Below the pieces are notes generated by a model that did no database searches, had not been told where the DNA came from, and worked only from the letters and a program-made list of their open reading frames with translations. From the IMG/VR virus record IMGVR_UViG_3300032323_000787, positions 1 to 23,153 of that record: DNA of 23,153 nt; one strand, 5' to 3'. Origin of the DNA: a virus. The first letter of the stretch is position 1, and each line of letters starts with the position of its first letter. A program made the position numbers and the translations under genes. Positions 7,280 to 15,526 of this stretch are shown here, piece by piece.

Positions 7280-8548
7280 TTACATGAACCAAGAGCTAGG
7301 CTTGCTTTCTTTCTTACCTGATTTTACAGCTCCTTTATCGATCTGTCGTGCAACTTCACCAAATAATTCATTTGATTTCTTTGTTACTCCAGTCTTTTGG
7401 ATAGTAGATAAACTTGGATCCTTTTCCAATATCTTCAACAAAAGAGCAACCTTCACTTTCATAGCATGATTTTCTGGTCTCTTTAGTTCTAAGATGGTAC
7501 GATCGAAATCTGTTAAAGTTTCTCCAGAATTTGTCTTGTACTTATCTACTAAAAGAAAGTCTTGTAGTTCGCTAGCTAGTTTAGGATTGAAAGGAATACC
7601 ATCAATCTCTTTTGTTTTCAGTTTCTCTTGGATGATAGACTGAACGTTATTAATGTACTGATTTCTCACTGCAGTTTTTTGTTGCAGGTCTCTTTCAGCT
7701 TGAGCTTCTAGTTGTTGAAGCTTTTGAGCTTCTTTCTTAACTAACACCTTGTGGTGTTTAGTTGCTACTGTTTCAAGATCACCGTAGTTTTTAAGTCTCT
7801 CAACCTCAGTATCGATATCTTCAGCATCAAAACCTTGATCAGCTAATGCTTGTTTAATTACAGTGACTTGATTTGATTCCTGAGATAGGTCCATCTCAGA
7901 GAAGTTAGCAATAGTGTTGTATGCAGCAAAATATTCTTTTGGATCAACACCTTTTACATATATAGCTTCGAATGCTTGTTGATAGTCCTCACCAAATTGT
8001 CCAATGAATTTGTTAACCATATCAATAGCTCCTCTTTGTTTTTCATTCTGGAATCTCTCCAAGAATTCTTCAGGACTATTAACATCAATCTCATCTTCAT
8101 CATCTTCTGCAGTGAATACTCCAAGTTTTAGCAAGTCATTTGCTAAAGCCTTGAATTTACCAGCTACAGGATCAGCACTGTCTTCACCTTCATCTTCATC
8201 ACCTTCTTCTTCAGAAGCTTCAGGTTTTGCAGCAGGTTTTTTATCATCACCTTTTACATCCTCTTCTTCTTCCTCTTGCTCATCATCACCACCTAATAAG
8301 AAATCAGTTAAACTTTTAGTTGTATCTTCTTCTTTATTATCAGGATCGATAGGTGCTTTTGCTTTTGGTGCAGGTGGTTCAGGGTCGTTACCAACCTCTT
8401 TACCAATCTTTTGTAAATCATCGGGATTTGTTGTTTGAGTTTCTGGGGACATTAAGTCATTCAGTAACTCTGCATTTCCCATGCCCATTTCCATAGTATT
8501 CTCAATACCAAATGTGCTAAATGATGGACTTTCTAAGTTCTCAGCCAT
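7280..8548 (-). CDS. Scaffold-like head morphogenesis protein
   Basis: A 422-aa protein. Residues 1-140 are disordered and very acidic (EEEEEDVKGDD and EGDEDEGEDSAD runs, with Pro/Ala/Lys linkers). Residues 150-330 are helical with a strong coiled coil (KKEAQKLQQLEAQAERDLQQK), and the end is basic (GAVKSGKKESKPSSWFM). This composition and the slot between portal and major capsid fit an internal scaffold. No protease signature is seen, and a capsid cargo protein is the alternative. It follows a strong hairpin terminator after the portal gene. Confidence 0.6.
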   Translation of the reverse strand: MAENLESPSFSTFGIENTMEMGMGNAELLNDLMSPETQTTNPDDLQKIGKEVGNDPEPPAPKAKAPIDPDNKEEDTTKSLTDFLLGGDDEQEEEEEDVKGDDKKPAAKPEASEEEGDEDEGEDSADPVAGKFKALANDLLKLGVFTAEDDEDEIDVNSPEEFLERFQNEKQRGAIDMVNKFIGQFGEDYQQAFEAIYVKGVDPKEYFAAYNTIANFSEMDLSQESNQVTVIKQALADQGFDAEDIDTEVERLKNYGDLETVATKHHKVLVKKEAQKLQQLEAQAERDLQQKTAVRNQYINNVQSIIQEKLKTKEIDGIPFNPKLASELQDFLLVDKYKTNSGETLTDFDRTILELKRPENHAMKVKVALLLKILEKDPSLSTIQKTGVTKKSNELFGEVARQIDKGAVKSGKKESKPSSWFM

Positions 8549-8576
8549 ATGTAGTTAAATTTTTTATTTGGTTTAT
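8546..8576 (-). promoter_or_regulatory. Duplicated translation leader before the scaffold-like gene
   Basis: The minus strand reads ATAAACCAAATAAAAAAT, then TTAACTACATATG ending in the start codon. It matches the leader at 5500-5528 except for two extra bases. The segment just upstream (minus strand TTGCATAATTTTACATTA, 8593-8576) partly resembles the dyad motif seen at 15221-15242. Confidence 0.45.
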
Positions 8577-8607
8577 AATGTAAAATTATGCAAGATTCCT
8601 TGAATTT

Positions 8608-8639
8608 AAAAGGGTTAAGTGGTAGTTAACCCTTTTTTT
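8608..8639. terminator. Bidirectional hairpin terminator between portal and scaffold-like genes
   Basis: AAAAGGGTTAA (8608-8618) and TTAACCCTTTT (8626-8636) form a perfect 11-bp stem with a 7-nt loop. There are seven T on the plus side (8633-8639) and four U followed by AAAUU on the minus side. On the gene-bearing minus strand it would cut or attenuate transcription after the portal gene, so scaffold and capsid probably need read-through or their own start. Confidence 0.75.
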
Positions 8640-8687
8640 CACGATAATATAGCATTAAGTTTTTTATCTCTAATCAAAACAGTTAAC

Positions 8688-11273
8688 CTATTTTGATTTT
8701 TTGTTTGCTCTGTTCTGAGCATTCACTTTAGCAACCTCTAAATCGTTCTTCTGATTCTCTCTAGCCACTTGTATTTTCTCTTTCTCAATATCAAACTTTC
8801 TAGCGGCTTCTTGGTTCTGAGAGTTGATTTGAGCCATTTTTAACTCAAACTCTTTAGCAGCTTTCATTTGATCGTTGGAAAGTTTGCTAATCTCTAGAAC
8901 ATCAGGAGTGCCACTTGTATCAACATCTGACAGAGGTCCTGCTTTAGATTCAGCAGCAATTAACGCAATTTCTTTCTTGTTAATTCTGTCTAGCTCGTTT
9001 TGGTAGTTTTGATTAGCAATGTCTTGCTCTTTCATTTGTTGAGCCTGTTGAATCTGAGCTTGAGCAATTTGACCAGCTTGTTCAATCTCTTGTTGCTTCT
9101 GCTGCAATTGAGCTTGCTGCATTGCTTCTTGTTGTTCTTTAAGAGTTTTGAACACTTTCTTCATCTGTCTGATAGACTTAGTAGAGTAGAGTTCAATAAC
9201 ATCGTACAACGATCCACCGTTCTGCATCAAAGGCTGTGCCAATTGACGAAGTTCATTGAACATCTGAGTATCATCAGGTCTGTTGGTCAAGAACACCTTC
9301 AGGTCTCTAAACTTCAAGTCTGTACCATTCACTTGTACGAACGCAGACTCTCCTTCAGATGTAATATAAGACAATGTAGATTGTGGCTTCTTAGATTCTA
9401 CATACAATGCAGCATCAATGATAGCCTGATACAGCTGACCCATTACATACTCGTGTGCCACGAATATAGGCTCTGTCTGAGAATATGATTGAGCAACAGC
9501 AGTGTTTACACCTGTAGCAGATTCAGACGCTGATATAGAGCCCATACGCTGTCTAGACATACCAATCAACTCCCAACATTCATTCTTGATTTGTTGAGCT
9601 AATGTATAACGAGATTGGATCTCTTGTGTACGTGTAAGGTCAATATCTCTGAACTGGTTGAATGAGCTTGGTGATTTCAAGTTCTCAGGAGAGTCATCGA
9701 TAAACACGACACCTCTGTTTCTTGCTTCCATTTCCCATATATCCAATGCATCTTGTGCATCTCCATCTTTAGGAGTGGGAATATGTCTGATTGATGTAAG
9801 ATAAACCTTACCAACCTCTTTCTCAAGAAGCTTGAATAACTGGTTCATACATACGTTGTATATCACCTGGAAAGGCTTCATCAAATCCACTAATGATTTT
9901 GATTCAGTGTTTTTAACCTCATAGGTTATACCAATCACTGGGCAATAATTAAGAAGCTTATAAGGTTTAACATGATAGATGTCTGGTCCAATCTTAACAC
10001 CTTGATACCATTGGTTGATCCATCCCCACTCTAATGAAATTTGTGTAGGAATAGTACCAGACTTGTAATTCTCGTCTACAAGCATTGATTGCTCGTTTCC
10101 TAGTTCATCTGTGTAGATAAGTTTACCAATCTTCTTCTTAGAAATCCAATACGCACGTACAACAACATACTTGTAACCAAAAGAAGATACGTTAGATGTT
10201 AAGCCTAAGAAGTCTTTTAGTCCATCATTGTTCTCTTTCATCTCACTCTCAATCATCATTCTGGTTTGTAACACTAATGGATCGTATGTGTCATATGTAA
10301 CAGAATCGATACCTGGAGAAACTGCATCATTACCTAAGTTAGAGTCTCTAACATTGATAAGTCCGTAGTCTTGTAGAGATGAGCGTAAGTGGTCAATCTC
10401 TTCTTTTGTCAAATCAGGAATGCTCTCAATAATCTCAGAAAGCTCCATAACTTGTACAGTTCCTGCAGCATATGCAGCTTGTGCTCTACCTGTAGGATCT
10501 GAGATGTATTTTCTATCTGGTGTTGTAAGGAACCAAACGTTCTTAGGGTTTGCCACCTCAACATTAAATCCTAGTTTAGAGTTGTCTTCATATATGTGAT
10601 AGAACTCACGACCAGAAATAAGCATATCTCTGAATGCATCTTCTGATTTCTCTTTCAGATTGAACTCAGCTTTCTGACATGTAAGAACGTGATTAGCCCA
10701 TTTCTCAGCGATAGATGTATAGCTATCGAGCTCATCTTTCACATCTTCCATTGTAAGCTGTTGTACATCCTCATCACTAATCTCCTCTCCTGATAACGCA
10801 GCTTGTTCCAAAATCTTTTGTTTAGCTTGCTGCATTACATATTCTTGCAGAATACCAGTCTTAAACTCTAGTTCTTCAGCTTTAGAATCATCATCAAACG
10901 CTTTCACTCTGAATGTATCAGGACGCTTAGAGATTTCACCAACAAGTTCGTTGATTGGTGTAGTGATGATAGAATAGTGCTTTACGTATGCTGGAAGAGC
11001 TAAATCTGCTGTAAGCATATCTGTAAAGCTTTTCACCTGTGGCTCCTGATAAAAGTCCTCTTGACGAAGAATACCTTTTACCAAGTCATAGTTCTTTACA
11101 AATGTGTCCCTATTCTTTACGAACTCAGCATAAGCTTTGTTTGCAAAGTAGTCCATTGTGTTCTTGATCCAGCTCTCATCCTGCTTTTCTCTATCAGTTT
11201 TGAACTGGTCAGGAAATATGTTTAGATACGCATAACGTATCGTAGCATCTTTTGTATACCTAATAATCGCCAT
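8688..11273 (-). CDS. Portal protein
   Basis: An 861-aa protein directly after terL; its ATG overlaps the terL stop (TAATG). Early residues include the wing-type region with helices to about 200. The mid-region has the stretch ISLEWGWINQWYQGVKIGP and a long helix (NVCMNQLFKLLEKEVGKVYL). Then comes a conserved-looking turn ECWELIGMSRQRMGSISASE (about 565-584), as expected for the stem and crown of portals that adopt the SPP1/phi29 fold. Residues 700-861 form a Gln/Lys/Glu-rich coiled coil ending RANKKSK. Length fits portals of large Bacteroidota phages. The role is the DNA entry ring of the head and the docking site for terminase and the connector. Confidence 0.8.
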   Translation of the reverse strand: MAIIRYTKDATIRYAYLNIFPDQFKTDREKQDESWIKNTMDYFANKAYAEFVKNRDTFVKNYDLVKGILRQEDFYQEPQVKSFTDMLTADLALPAYVKHYSIITTPINELVGEISKRPDTFRVKAFDDDSKAEELEFKTGILQEYVMQQAKQKILEQAALSGEEISDEDVQQLTMEDVKDELDSYTSIAEKWANHVLTCQKAEFNLKEKSEDAFRDMLISGREFYHIYEDNSKLGFNVEVANPKNVWFLTTPDRKYISDPTGRAQAAYAAGTVQVMELSEIIESIPDLTKEEIDHLRSSLQDYGLINVRDSNLGNDAVSPGIDSVTYDTYDPLVLQTRMMIESEMKENNDGLKDFLGLTSNVSSFGYKYVVVRAYWISKKKIGKLIYTDELGNEQSMLVDENYKSGTIPTQISLEWGWINQWYQGVKIGPDIYHVKPYKLLNYCPVIGITYEVKNTESKSLVDLMKPFQVIYNVCMNQLFKLLEKEVGKVYLTSIRHIPTPKDGDAQDALDIWEMEARNRGVVFIDDSPENLKSPSSFNQFRDIDLTRTQEIQSRYTLAQQIKNECWELIGMSRQRMGSISASESATGVNTAVAQSYSQTEPIFVAHEYVMGQLYQAIIDAALYVESKKPQSTLSYITSEGESAFVQVNGTDLKFRDLKVFLTNRPDDTQMFNELRQLAQPLMQNGGSLYDVIELYSTKSIRQMKKVFKTLKEQQEAMQQAQLQQKQQEIEQAGQIAQAQIQQAQQMKEQDIANQNYQNELDRINKKEIALIAAESKAGPLSDVDTSGTPDVLEISKLSNDQMKAAKEFELKMAQINSQNQEAARKFDIEKEKIQVARENQKNDLEVAKVNAQNRANKKSK

Positions 11274-13294
11274 TATGTAAACAGTTTACGTTTCCTATTG
11301 TTAAAGAGCCCTTGGGACTCTGTAAATAATATATTCTTTTGTCTTGGTCTGAAGAGTGAAGCCACCCTATCATCACCAGAACCTCCCACCTTTCCAAGGA
11401 TTGGGTCCATTTTTAATGCTTGAGCTATTGCAAGCTCAGCAGCAATGATTCTATCGAAGTTACCCTGATCATTATACTGGATAATCTCTTCTAATAGCAC
11501 AGGGTCAAATATCTTTGTAACACCTGTAAGTTCTTTAATCGTGTTACCATCTGCATCCTTTTCCAAATATACGACTTCTTCCATATACTTTTTCAAGCAG
11601 TTGTGTAAGTAGTCTCTAATCTTCTCAGATGAACGGTGTACACCATACTCACGTTTCACGGTGGTGTTTGGAACAACTTCCATTAGCCACTGTGGTTGTT
11701 TCTCTAGGTAGTGAGCATCTCCCTTAGCTTTCATGTATTCTATGAAGGAGATATCATCATTCTCGCACAATGTACGTGCATTGAAGTATTTGATAAGGAG
11801 TCTAGCTTGTTCTTCCCATGTTTCCTTTTTATCAGGACGTGCTACATAGGATGCAACAAACATATCTTGATACTTCTCTCCAGTGATGTCATGCATACGT
11901 TTGTAGATGTATACAGCACCTAATGAAGAGCTATACTCAGATTTACCCTGTCTGTAAGGGTCAACTCCTGCAACATACAGTCCGTATGGAGGGTTTTCTA
12001 TAGGAAACTCGTATATAACAACAGGAGCGTCCTTTAGATCGCTATTCTTTAATGGGAAGTTGCTTATTGGTTGTTTGTCTGTAAACTCATGGCAAATCTT
12101 TTCACCATCATGGAATAAGACAACAGGCACACCTGTTCTTTCTTGTTGAAGAAGTCTGGACTTCTGACGTTTAGCAGCCTCAATATCAAAGATGTTTGTA
12201 TCCTCATTCAGGAATATATCGTCCACCTCTAATGGGTAGTACATCTTCTCTTTTAAATAGGCTAGTCTATCACCAGCTTTCTTCAGTCTTTCTAAGTTGT
12301 CGTTGGTTATTTGTAATGCTTTCTCTTCATTACTCACCTGCATTTCTACATTATGTAGATCGCTAGACTGAGGAAGATCGAGATAAGCTCCAAGTGTAGA
12401 AGGCTCTTTGGCTTCCATTCTATACTTGTAAGAAATAAAGAATCCATGAATCCTTGCTGTATCTTTTTCATTGTTGTATGTAAGGAAGTTAAAGTTATCT
12501 ACGTCGAACATTAAGCTCTTAGCATCCATGAACTTCTTCATATCACCACCTGTTCCTGTAAGAATTGGAGAACATCCCCAACCAAATGGTGTTGTAAAAC
12601 CTGGAACAGCAGCTTGGAAACCTCTTAAGAAGCTTCCTTTACCAATCTCGTCAATGATGAGTCTACGTGGTTTTGTACCTGCAATAGCCTCCTCATTATT
12701 ACCCTCATCTAAGTTACGTATAAGAATCTGAGAGAATGGAATCCTCTCTCCTGACTTGGTTTTGATACCCAGTGTTACCTGGTTCTTCCAGTTGTCCTCA
12801 ATTCTTTGCCATCTCCAGGCTTCTGGGATGAAATTGAGACCTTTGTCAATCTTATCTGTGATCAGCTTAATATCGGGTGCATTCAGACCAGCAATAATGT
12901 TCTGTGAGTTCTCATCAAACGTAGCACCATGTCCAATATAGCTAGCTTCTAATACAGACTTAGCAAAACGACGAATACCAAGGATGACTAGTCCTTTTCT
13001 TTCCTTATGAGCTCTATCTATCTCGTTTGTTACAAGCCACTCGTTATCTCTGAGCAGAGGGTTAGCATATTTCTGTGCAATACGTCCATAGTCATCAATC
13101 ACATCCACCTCTGTATGCCAGATGTTCAAATGCCAGTATAGGAAAGGATTAATGTAAACACCATCCATCATACACCCATTAACGCACAATTCCCTGTGGA
13201 AGTCAAAGAACATATCGTATTCTTCACTCTCCTTATCAGGGATGCGTTTCTGGTTGATGAACCAGTCTTTGTAATCAATGCTATGTAGTTCCAT
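11273..13294 (-). CDS. terL: Terminase large subunit
   Basis: A 673-aa DNA-packaging motor. The ATPase half shows a variant Walker A, GIRRFAKS (106-113), Walker B RLIIDE (211-216), and a coupling motif ILTGTGGD (245-252). The C-terminal RNase H-type nuclease has the expected acidic residues: D445 in VAGVDPYRQG, a second acidic cluster CENDD (510-514), and GDDRVAS near the end. It is coupled to the 111-aa gene before it and to the portal gene after it by TAATG overlaps. Length is typical. It cleaves concatemers and pumps DNA through the portal. Confidence 0.92.
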   Translation of the reverse strand: MELHSIDYKDWFINQKRIPDKESEEYDMFFDFHRELCVNGCMMDGVYINPFLYWHLNIWHTEVDVIDDYGRIAQKYANPLLRDNEWLVTNEIDRAHKERKGLVILGIRRFAKSVLEASYIGHGATFDENSQNIIAGLNAPDIKLITDKIDKGLNFIPEAWRWQRIEDNWKNQVTLGIKTKSGERIPFSQILIRNLDEGNNEEAIAGTKPRRLIIDEIGKGSFLRGFQAAVPGFTTPFGWGCSPILTGTGGDMKKFMDAKSLMFDVDNFNFLTYNNEKDTARIHGFFISYKYRMEAKEPSTLGAYLDLPQSSDLHNVEMQVSNEEKALQITNDNLERLKKAGDRLAYLKEKMYYPLEVDDIFLNEDTNIFDIEAAKRQKSRLLQQERTGVPVVLFHDGEKICHEFTDKQPISNFPLKNSDLKDAPVVIYEFPIENPPYGLYVAGVDPYRQGKSEYSSSLGAVYIYKRMHDITGEKYQDMFVASYVARPDKKETWEEQARLLIKYFNARTLCENDDISFIEYMKAKGDAHYLEKQPQWLMEVVPNTTVKREYGVHRSSEKIRDYLHNCLKKYMEEVVYLEKDADGNTIKELTGVTKIFDPVLLEEIIQYNDQGNFDRIIAAELAIAQALKMDPILGKVGGSGDDRVASLFRPRQKNILFTESQGLFNNRKRKLFT

Positions 13295-13629
13295 TATTGT
13301 CTATTCTTCAACCACTTCTCTGCCATAGAGGACATCTCACCTTTTCCTCTCACTTCCACCTTAGCTTCCTCCACCTTTCTCAGTTTATCTACCACCTCTA
13401 ACAGTGCTAGATAGTTCTTCATGGTTTCCTGAATAAATTTACCCTGAGATTCAATAGAGGCAATCACCATTGGTAACATTCCTCCCTTTGCTGTAGGCTT
13501 CCACTCAATCCTATCCTTTAATTCGTGCATAGGATTAGCGTCAACATAAGCTTTCCAAGAAGCTAATTGCTGCTCAGCCCAATCGAGCTCAGTGTTAATG
13601 TATGTAGTTTTGTTAATAGTCTTCGCCAT
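13294..13629 (-). CDS. Hypothetical 111-aa protein upstream of terL
   Basis: A helical protein, MAKTINKTTYINTELDWAEQ, with a Trp-rich N-terminal half (DWAEQQLASWKAYVD) and a basic coiled region (VVDKLRKVEEAKVEVRGKGE). It starts 17 nt inside the 95-aa gene and its stop overlaps the terL start. The slot before terL is where a small terminase subunit often lies. No helix-turn-helix is obvious, so that role is only a possibility. Confidence 0.6.
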   Translation of the reverse strand: MAKTINKTTYINTELDWAEQQLASWKAYVDANPMHELKDRIEWKPTAKGGMLPMVIASIESQGKFIQETMKNYLALLEVVDKLRKVEEAKVEVRGKGEMSSMAEKWLKNRQ

Positions 13630-13900
13630 TATCTTCCTGGTCTAATATGGAGCTTAAATTAAGTCCATCTTTGATTATTTCATCTATCTCCTCTTCTGAT
13701 GGACGAGGAGCATCGAGTTCTAGCTCTGTCTTGTATTTCTGTAATGCAAACAGAAGCTCTTTGTCTGTCATCCCCCACACATCTCCATATCCATCTAACG
13801 CTGTAGATAGATGTCTTCCTAAGTTGTAGCTGGGGAAGTCTTTGTGGAGGTCAGTCAGTATGTTGACAATCTCCTTGAATTGGTTTGGTTTTCTTCCCAT
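13613..13900 (-). CDS. Hypothetical 95-aa protein of the packaging operon
   Basis: MGRKPNQFKEIVNILTDLHK opens a helical protein with the segment PSYNLGRHLSTALDGYGDVW (about 23-42), then GMTDKELLFALQKYKTEL, and an acidic C-terminus. The first half could bind another protein or DNA, and the basic start and acidic end are clear. It follows the 90-aa gene by 2 nt and overlaps the 111-aa gene. No named family is recognised; it may be a packaging or regulatory helper. Confidence 0.6.
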   Translation of the reverse strand: MGRKPNQFKEIVNILTDLHKDFPSYNLGRHLSTALDGYGDVWGMTDKELLFALQKYKTELELDAPRPSEEEIDEIIKDGLNLSSILDQEDNGEDY

Positions 13901-13902
13901 GG

Positions 13903-14175
13903 TTATATAATTAGTTGATCGATGTCATCATCTGAGAGCTTCTTATCTTCTTCCTCATCCTCCTCAATCTCTAGCTCCATGTCATCTGGATCTGCCATAT
14001 ACTCATCTGTAACAATGATGCCTATGGTGTCTTGCTGTTCGTCATTAGACCCAACAATATCCACGTAATCAGCTCCTGAGTTGTATACGTTCACAAGTGT
14101 GTCGATGAATGCTTTCAACGCTACCTTTCTAAGAATTACTTGATTCGGGTTTGATTTCTCTGGCATATCCTTCAA
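13903..14175 (-). CDS. Acidic hypothetical protein (90 aa)
   Basis: A short protein with a helix VALKAFIDTLVNVYNSGADYV followed by DIVGSND and an acidic tail (ELEIEEDEEEDKKLSDDDID). ATG 14175 overlaps the zinc-ribbon gene by 47 nt; ATG 14166 (MPEKSNPNQ) would reduce this to 38 nt and is equally acceptable. The acidic tail suggests DNA mimicry or protein binding. No family is recognised. Confidence 0.55.
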   Translation of the reverse strand: MKDMPEKSNPNQVILRKVALKAFIDTLVNVYNSGADYVDIVGSNDEQQDTIGIIVTDEYMADPDDMELEIEEDEEEDKKLSDDDIDQLII

Positions 14176-14467
14176 GCGTGTCTTCCTTTGATTGTTTTAT
14201 TTCTTTCTCCTGTTCTGCTGTTAGCACAGGAATCCACTTATTTATAGGACAGCTACAAGAAAGACACTTTGTTTTAGCAGCCAATGTACATCCACAATGT
14301 GTGCAATGTGCATCTGGCCTAGCTGTCTTATGGAACTTAGAATGATGTGGACATTCTGAGCAGACGTTTAATCTGTCTTGGCTGGTTTTCTCAATTACTT
14401 CCTTCAGTGCTGAGGGGGGAAAGAGGTTGTTCTTCCAGCCCTCGTAGATTTGACTCAAGTTTATCAT
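14129..14467 (-). CDS. Zinc-ribbon protein (112 aa)
   Basis: A 112-aa protein with an N-terminal helix (IYEGWKNNLFPPSALKEVIE), then a Cys/His series: CSEC-PHH, CTHCGC, CLSCSCPINKW. The pattern R-x-x-x-C-x2-C ... C-x2-CGC ... C-P-x-x-KW is common among small phage zinc-ribbon proteins. It probably binds two zinc ions. No other Met is available, so the start stands despite a 77-nt overlap with the HU/IHF-like gene. The function is unknown; nucleic-acid or protein binding is plausible. Confidence 0.65.
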   Translation of the reverse strand: MINLSQIYEGWKNNLFPPSALKEVIEKTSQDRLNVCSECPHHSKFHKTARPDAHCTHCGCTLAAKTKCLSCSCPINKWIPVLTAEQEKEIKQSKEDTLEGYAREIKPESSNS

Positions 14468-14807
14468 TTATTTTTGGTTTTAAAATGTCTATAGCCTTGA
14501 GCAGGGAATCAAGCTTCAATTTAGCCGAATGCTTCTTCTGCTCTGAAACGTTCTCGTTAGCCAATGTAGCCTCTAGAACACCTCTCTGTTCTAGCATCCT
14601 TTGGAAATGTTTTTCAGCCTTCTTCTGGTTAAACAGAAACTTGCCAAACCCTGCAATCTCTATGCTATTGGCTGTGTACAAAGCGTTGTTTGCTGACTGA
14701 AACTGATGCGAAATGACAGAGTCCAGAATCTTCTCTGGCATGTTCATTTTAATCGACATCTTCCTGATGATGAAGTCTTTTAACGACAGACTCTTTGGCT
14801 TATCCAT
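14391..14807 (-). CDS. HU/IHF-like DNA-binding protein
   Basis: A 138-aa protein. Residues 8-70 resemble the HU/IHF fold: helices KDFIIRKMSIKMNMPEKILD and ISHQFQSANNALYTANS, then a strand with IEIAGFGKFLF (50-59) and KKAEKH, comparable to the GFGxF turn of bacterial HU. The usual DNA-clamping arms are not clear, and the tail (residues 70-138) is a separate coiled helix. IHF-type subunits are known in crAss-like phages. It may compact or bend phage DNA during packaging or replication. It overlaps the regulator gene by 8 nt. Confidence 0.55.
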   Translation of the reverse strand: MDKPKSLSLKDFIIRKMSIKMNMPEKILDSVISHQFQSANNALYTANSIEIAGFGKFLFNQKKAEKHFQRMLEQRGVLEATLANENVSEQKKHSAKLKLDSLLKAIDILKPKINDKLESNLRGLEEQPLSPLSTEGSN

Positions 14808-15156
14808 GAACTAAGTTTATCTCTAGTCTAATATCGTTGTTGAAATTAAGAATGATGATGGGGTTCACCTTCACCTTTGTTCCATCTTTCACTAACACAC
14901 CTAACTTCTTAAGCCTACTGATCATGTTGTTGATGGTAGGACTGCTTGTTCCATACTTCTCACAGAACTCCTCTCTGAGGTGTTTGTAAGAGATGTTACC
15001 CTTTATAGCTGTAAAAGCAATAAGCTGTGCTTCTCTCTGTGTTAGCTTTAAGTCATTCAACACAGACAGTATGAAATAATACTTCTCTGCTAGAAGGAAA
15101 TTATCCTCTGTTTGCTTCTTAAGCTTCTGGACTATTATCGTTGGTTGGTTTTCCAT
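14800..15156 (-). CDS. Winged-helix-like transcription regulator (118 aa)
   Basis: The frame is open from 15189, but a perfect promoter (-7 element at 15183-15176) overlaps the upstream part, so the start is ATG 15156 (MENQPTIIVQKLKKQ). Residues 30-95 look like a winged helix-turn-helix: LKLTQREAQLIAFTAI, then SYKHLREEFCEKYG, a recognition-type helix SSPTINNMISRLKKLGVL, and a strand wing VKDGTKVKVNP. It is the first gene of its transcript, ahead of the HU-like and packaging genes, and may control virion gene expression. No exact family name can be given. Confidence 0.6.
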   Translation of the reverse strand: MENQPTIIVQKLKKQTEDNFLLAEKYYFILSVLNDLKLTQREAQLIAFTAIKGNISYKHLREEFCEKYGTSSPTINNMISRLKKLGVLVKDGTKVKVNPIIILNFNNDIRLEINLVHG

Positions 15157-15175
15157 ACTCAATACGTAATTAAAG

Positions 15176-15206
15176 CAAAGATAGGACAATAAAATTTATT
15201 ATCAAA
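15176..15206 (-). promoter_or_regulatory. Bacteroidota-type promoter for the packaging operon
   Basis: On the minus strand TTTG (15206-15203), a 19-nt spacer, then TATCTTTG (15183-15176). This matches the TTTG / TAnnTTTG consensus of the Bacteroidota primary sigma factor. The expected transcript begins near 15170, about 14 nt before ATG 15156. Confidence 0.65.
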
Positions 15207-15220
15207 AACAAATCTTTTAA

Positions 15221-15242
15221 CTAATGCTATATTATGCACTAA
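15221..15242 (-). promoter_or_regulatory. Single dyad site related to the 18404-18600 array
   Basis: The minus strand carries GTGCATAATATAGCA with flanking TTA and TTAG. It matches copy 2 of the array at 14 of 16 positions across GTGCATTATATAGCAC. It sits about 15 bp upstream of the -33 box and about 60 bp upstream of the predicted transcript start, where an activator or operator could act. Confidence 0.5.
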
Positions 15243-15481
15243 TTCTCATTATTCACCTTATAGAAGATGATTACAAGGTTGATAAACACTAGACCAATAA
15301 TGAGTTTTTCTTGTAGAATGTTCTTACTATGAGGTTCACCTATAAACGATATACCAAAGTGGTAATAAGGACTAGAGAACATATTCACTTCCACCACTAC
15401 AGCTGTACCCAATCTCTGATACAACCCATAACCTGCTGCTATGGCTAACAGCGATGCTGTTATGATTGCTAATATAATCAT
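15239..15481 (-). CDS. Small two-span membrane protein (80 aa)
   Basis: MIILAIITASLLAIAAGYGL gives a first membrane segment (about 1-19). A polar loop with HFGISFIGEPHSKN follows, then a second segment IIGLVFINLVIIFY (about 61-74) and a short polar end. It is the first minus-strand gene after the divergent control region and is preceded by a perfect Bacteroidota-type promoter. It might be a holin or envelope-modifying protein; the sequence does not decide. Confidence 0.6.
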   Translation of the reverse strand: MIILAIITASLLAIAAGYGLYQRLGTAVVVEVNMFSSPYYHFGISFIGEPHSKNILQEKLIIGLVFINLVIIFYKVNNEN

Positions 15482-15526
15482 CTCTTATATTCTCTGTTAT
15501 GGGGGATCACTATTAACCCACCCACC

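Noticed and set aside
8004-8438. Plus-strand 144-codon frame rich in Ser
   Set aside because: It is the complement of the acidic region of the scaffold-like gene; low-complexity Glu codons read as Ser on the other strand.
9000-9488. Plus-strand 162-codon Leu-rich frame
   Set aside because: It is a shadow of the portal coiled coil; complementing Gln/Lys/Glu codons gives Leu and Phe. It has no leader or neighbours on that strand.
14347-14700. Plus-strand 117-codon frame
   Set aside because: It is antisense to the HU/IHF-like and zinc-ribbon genes, which have recognisable motifs.
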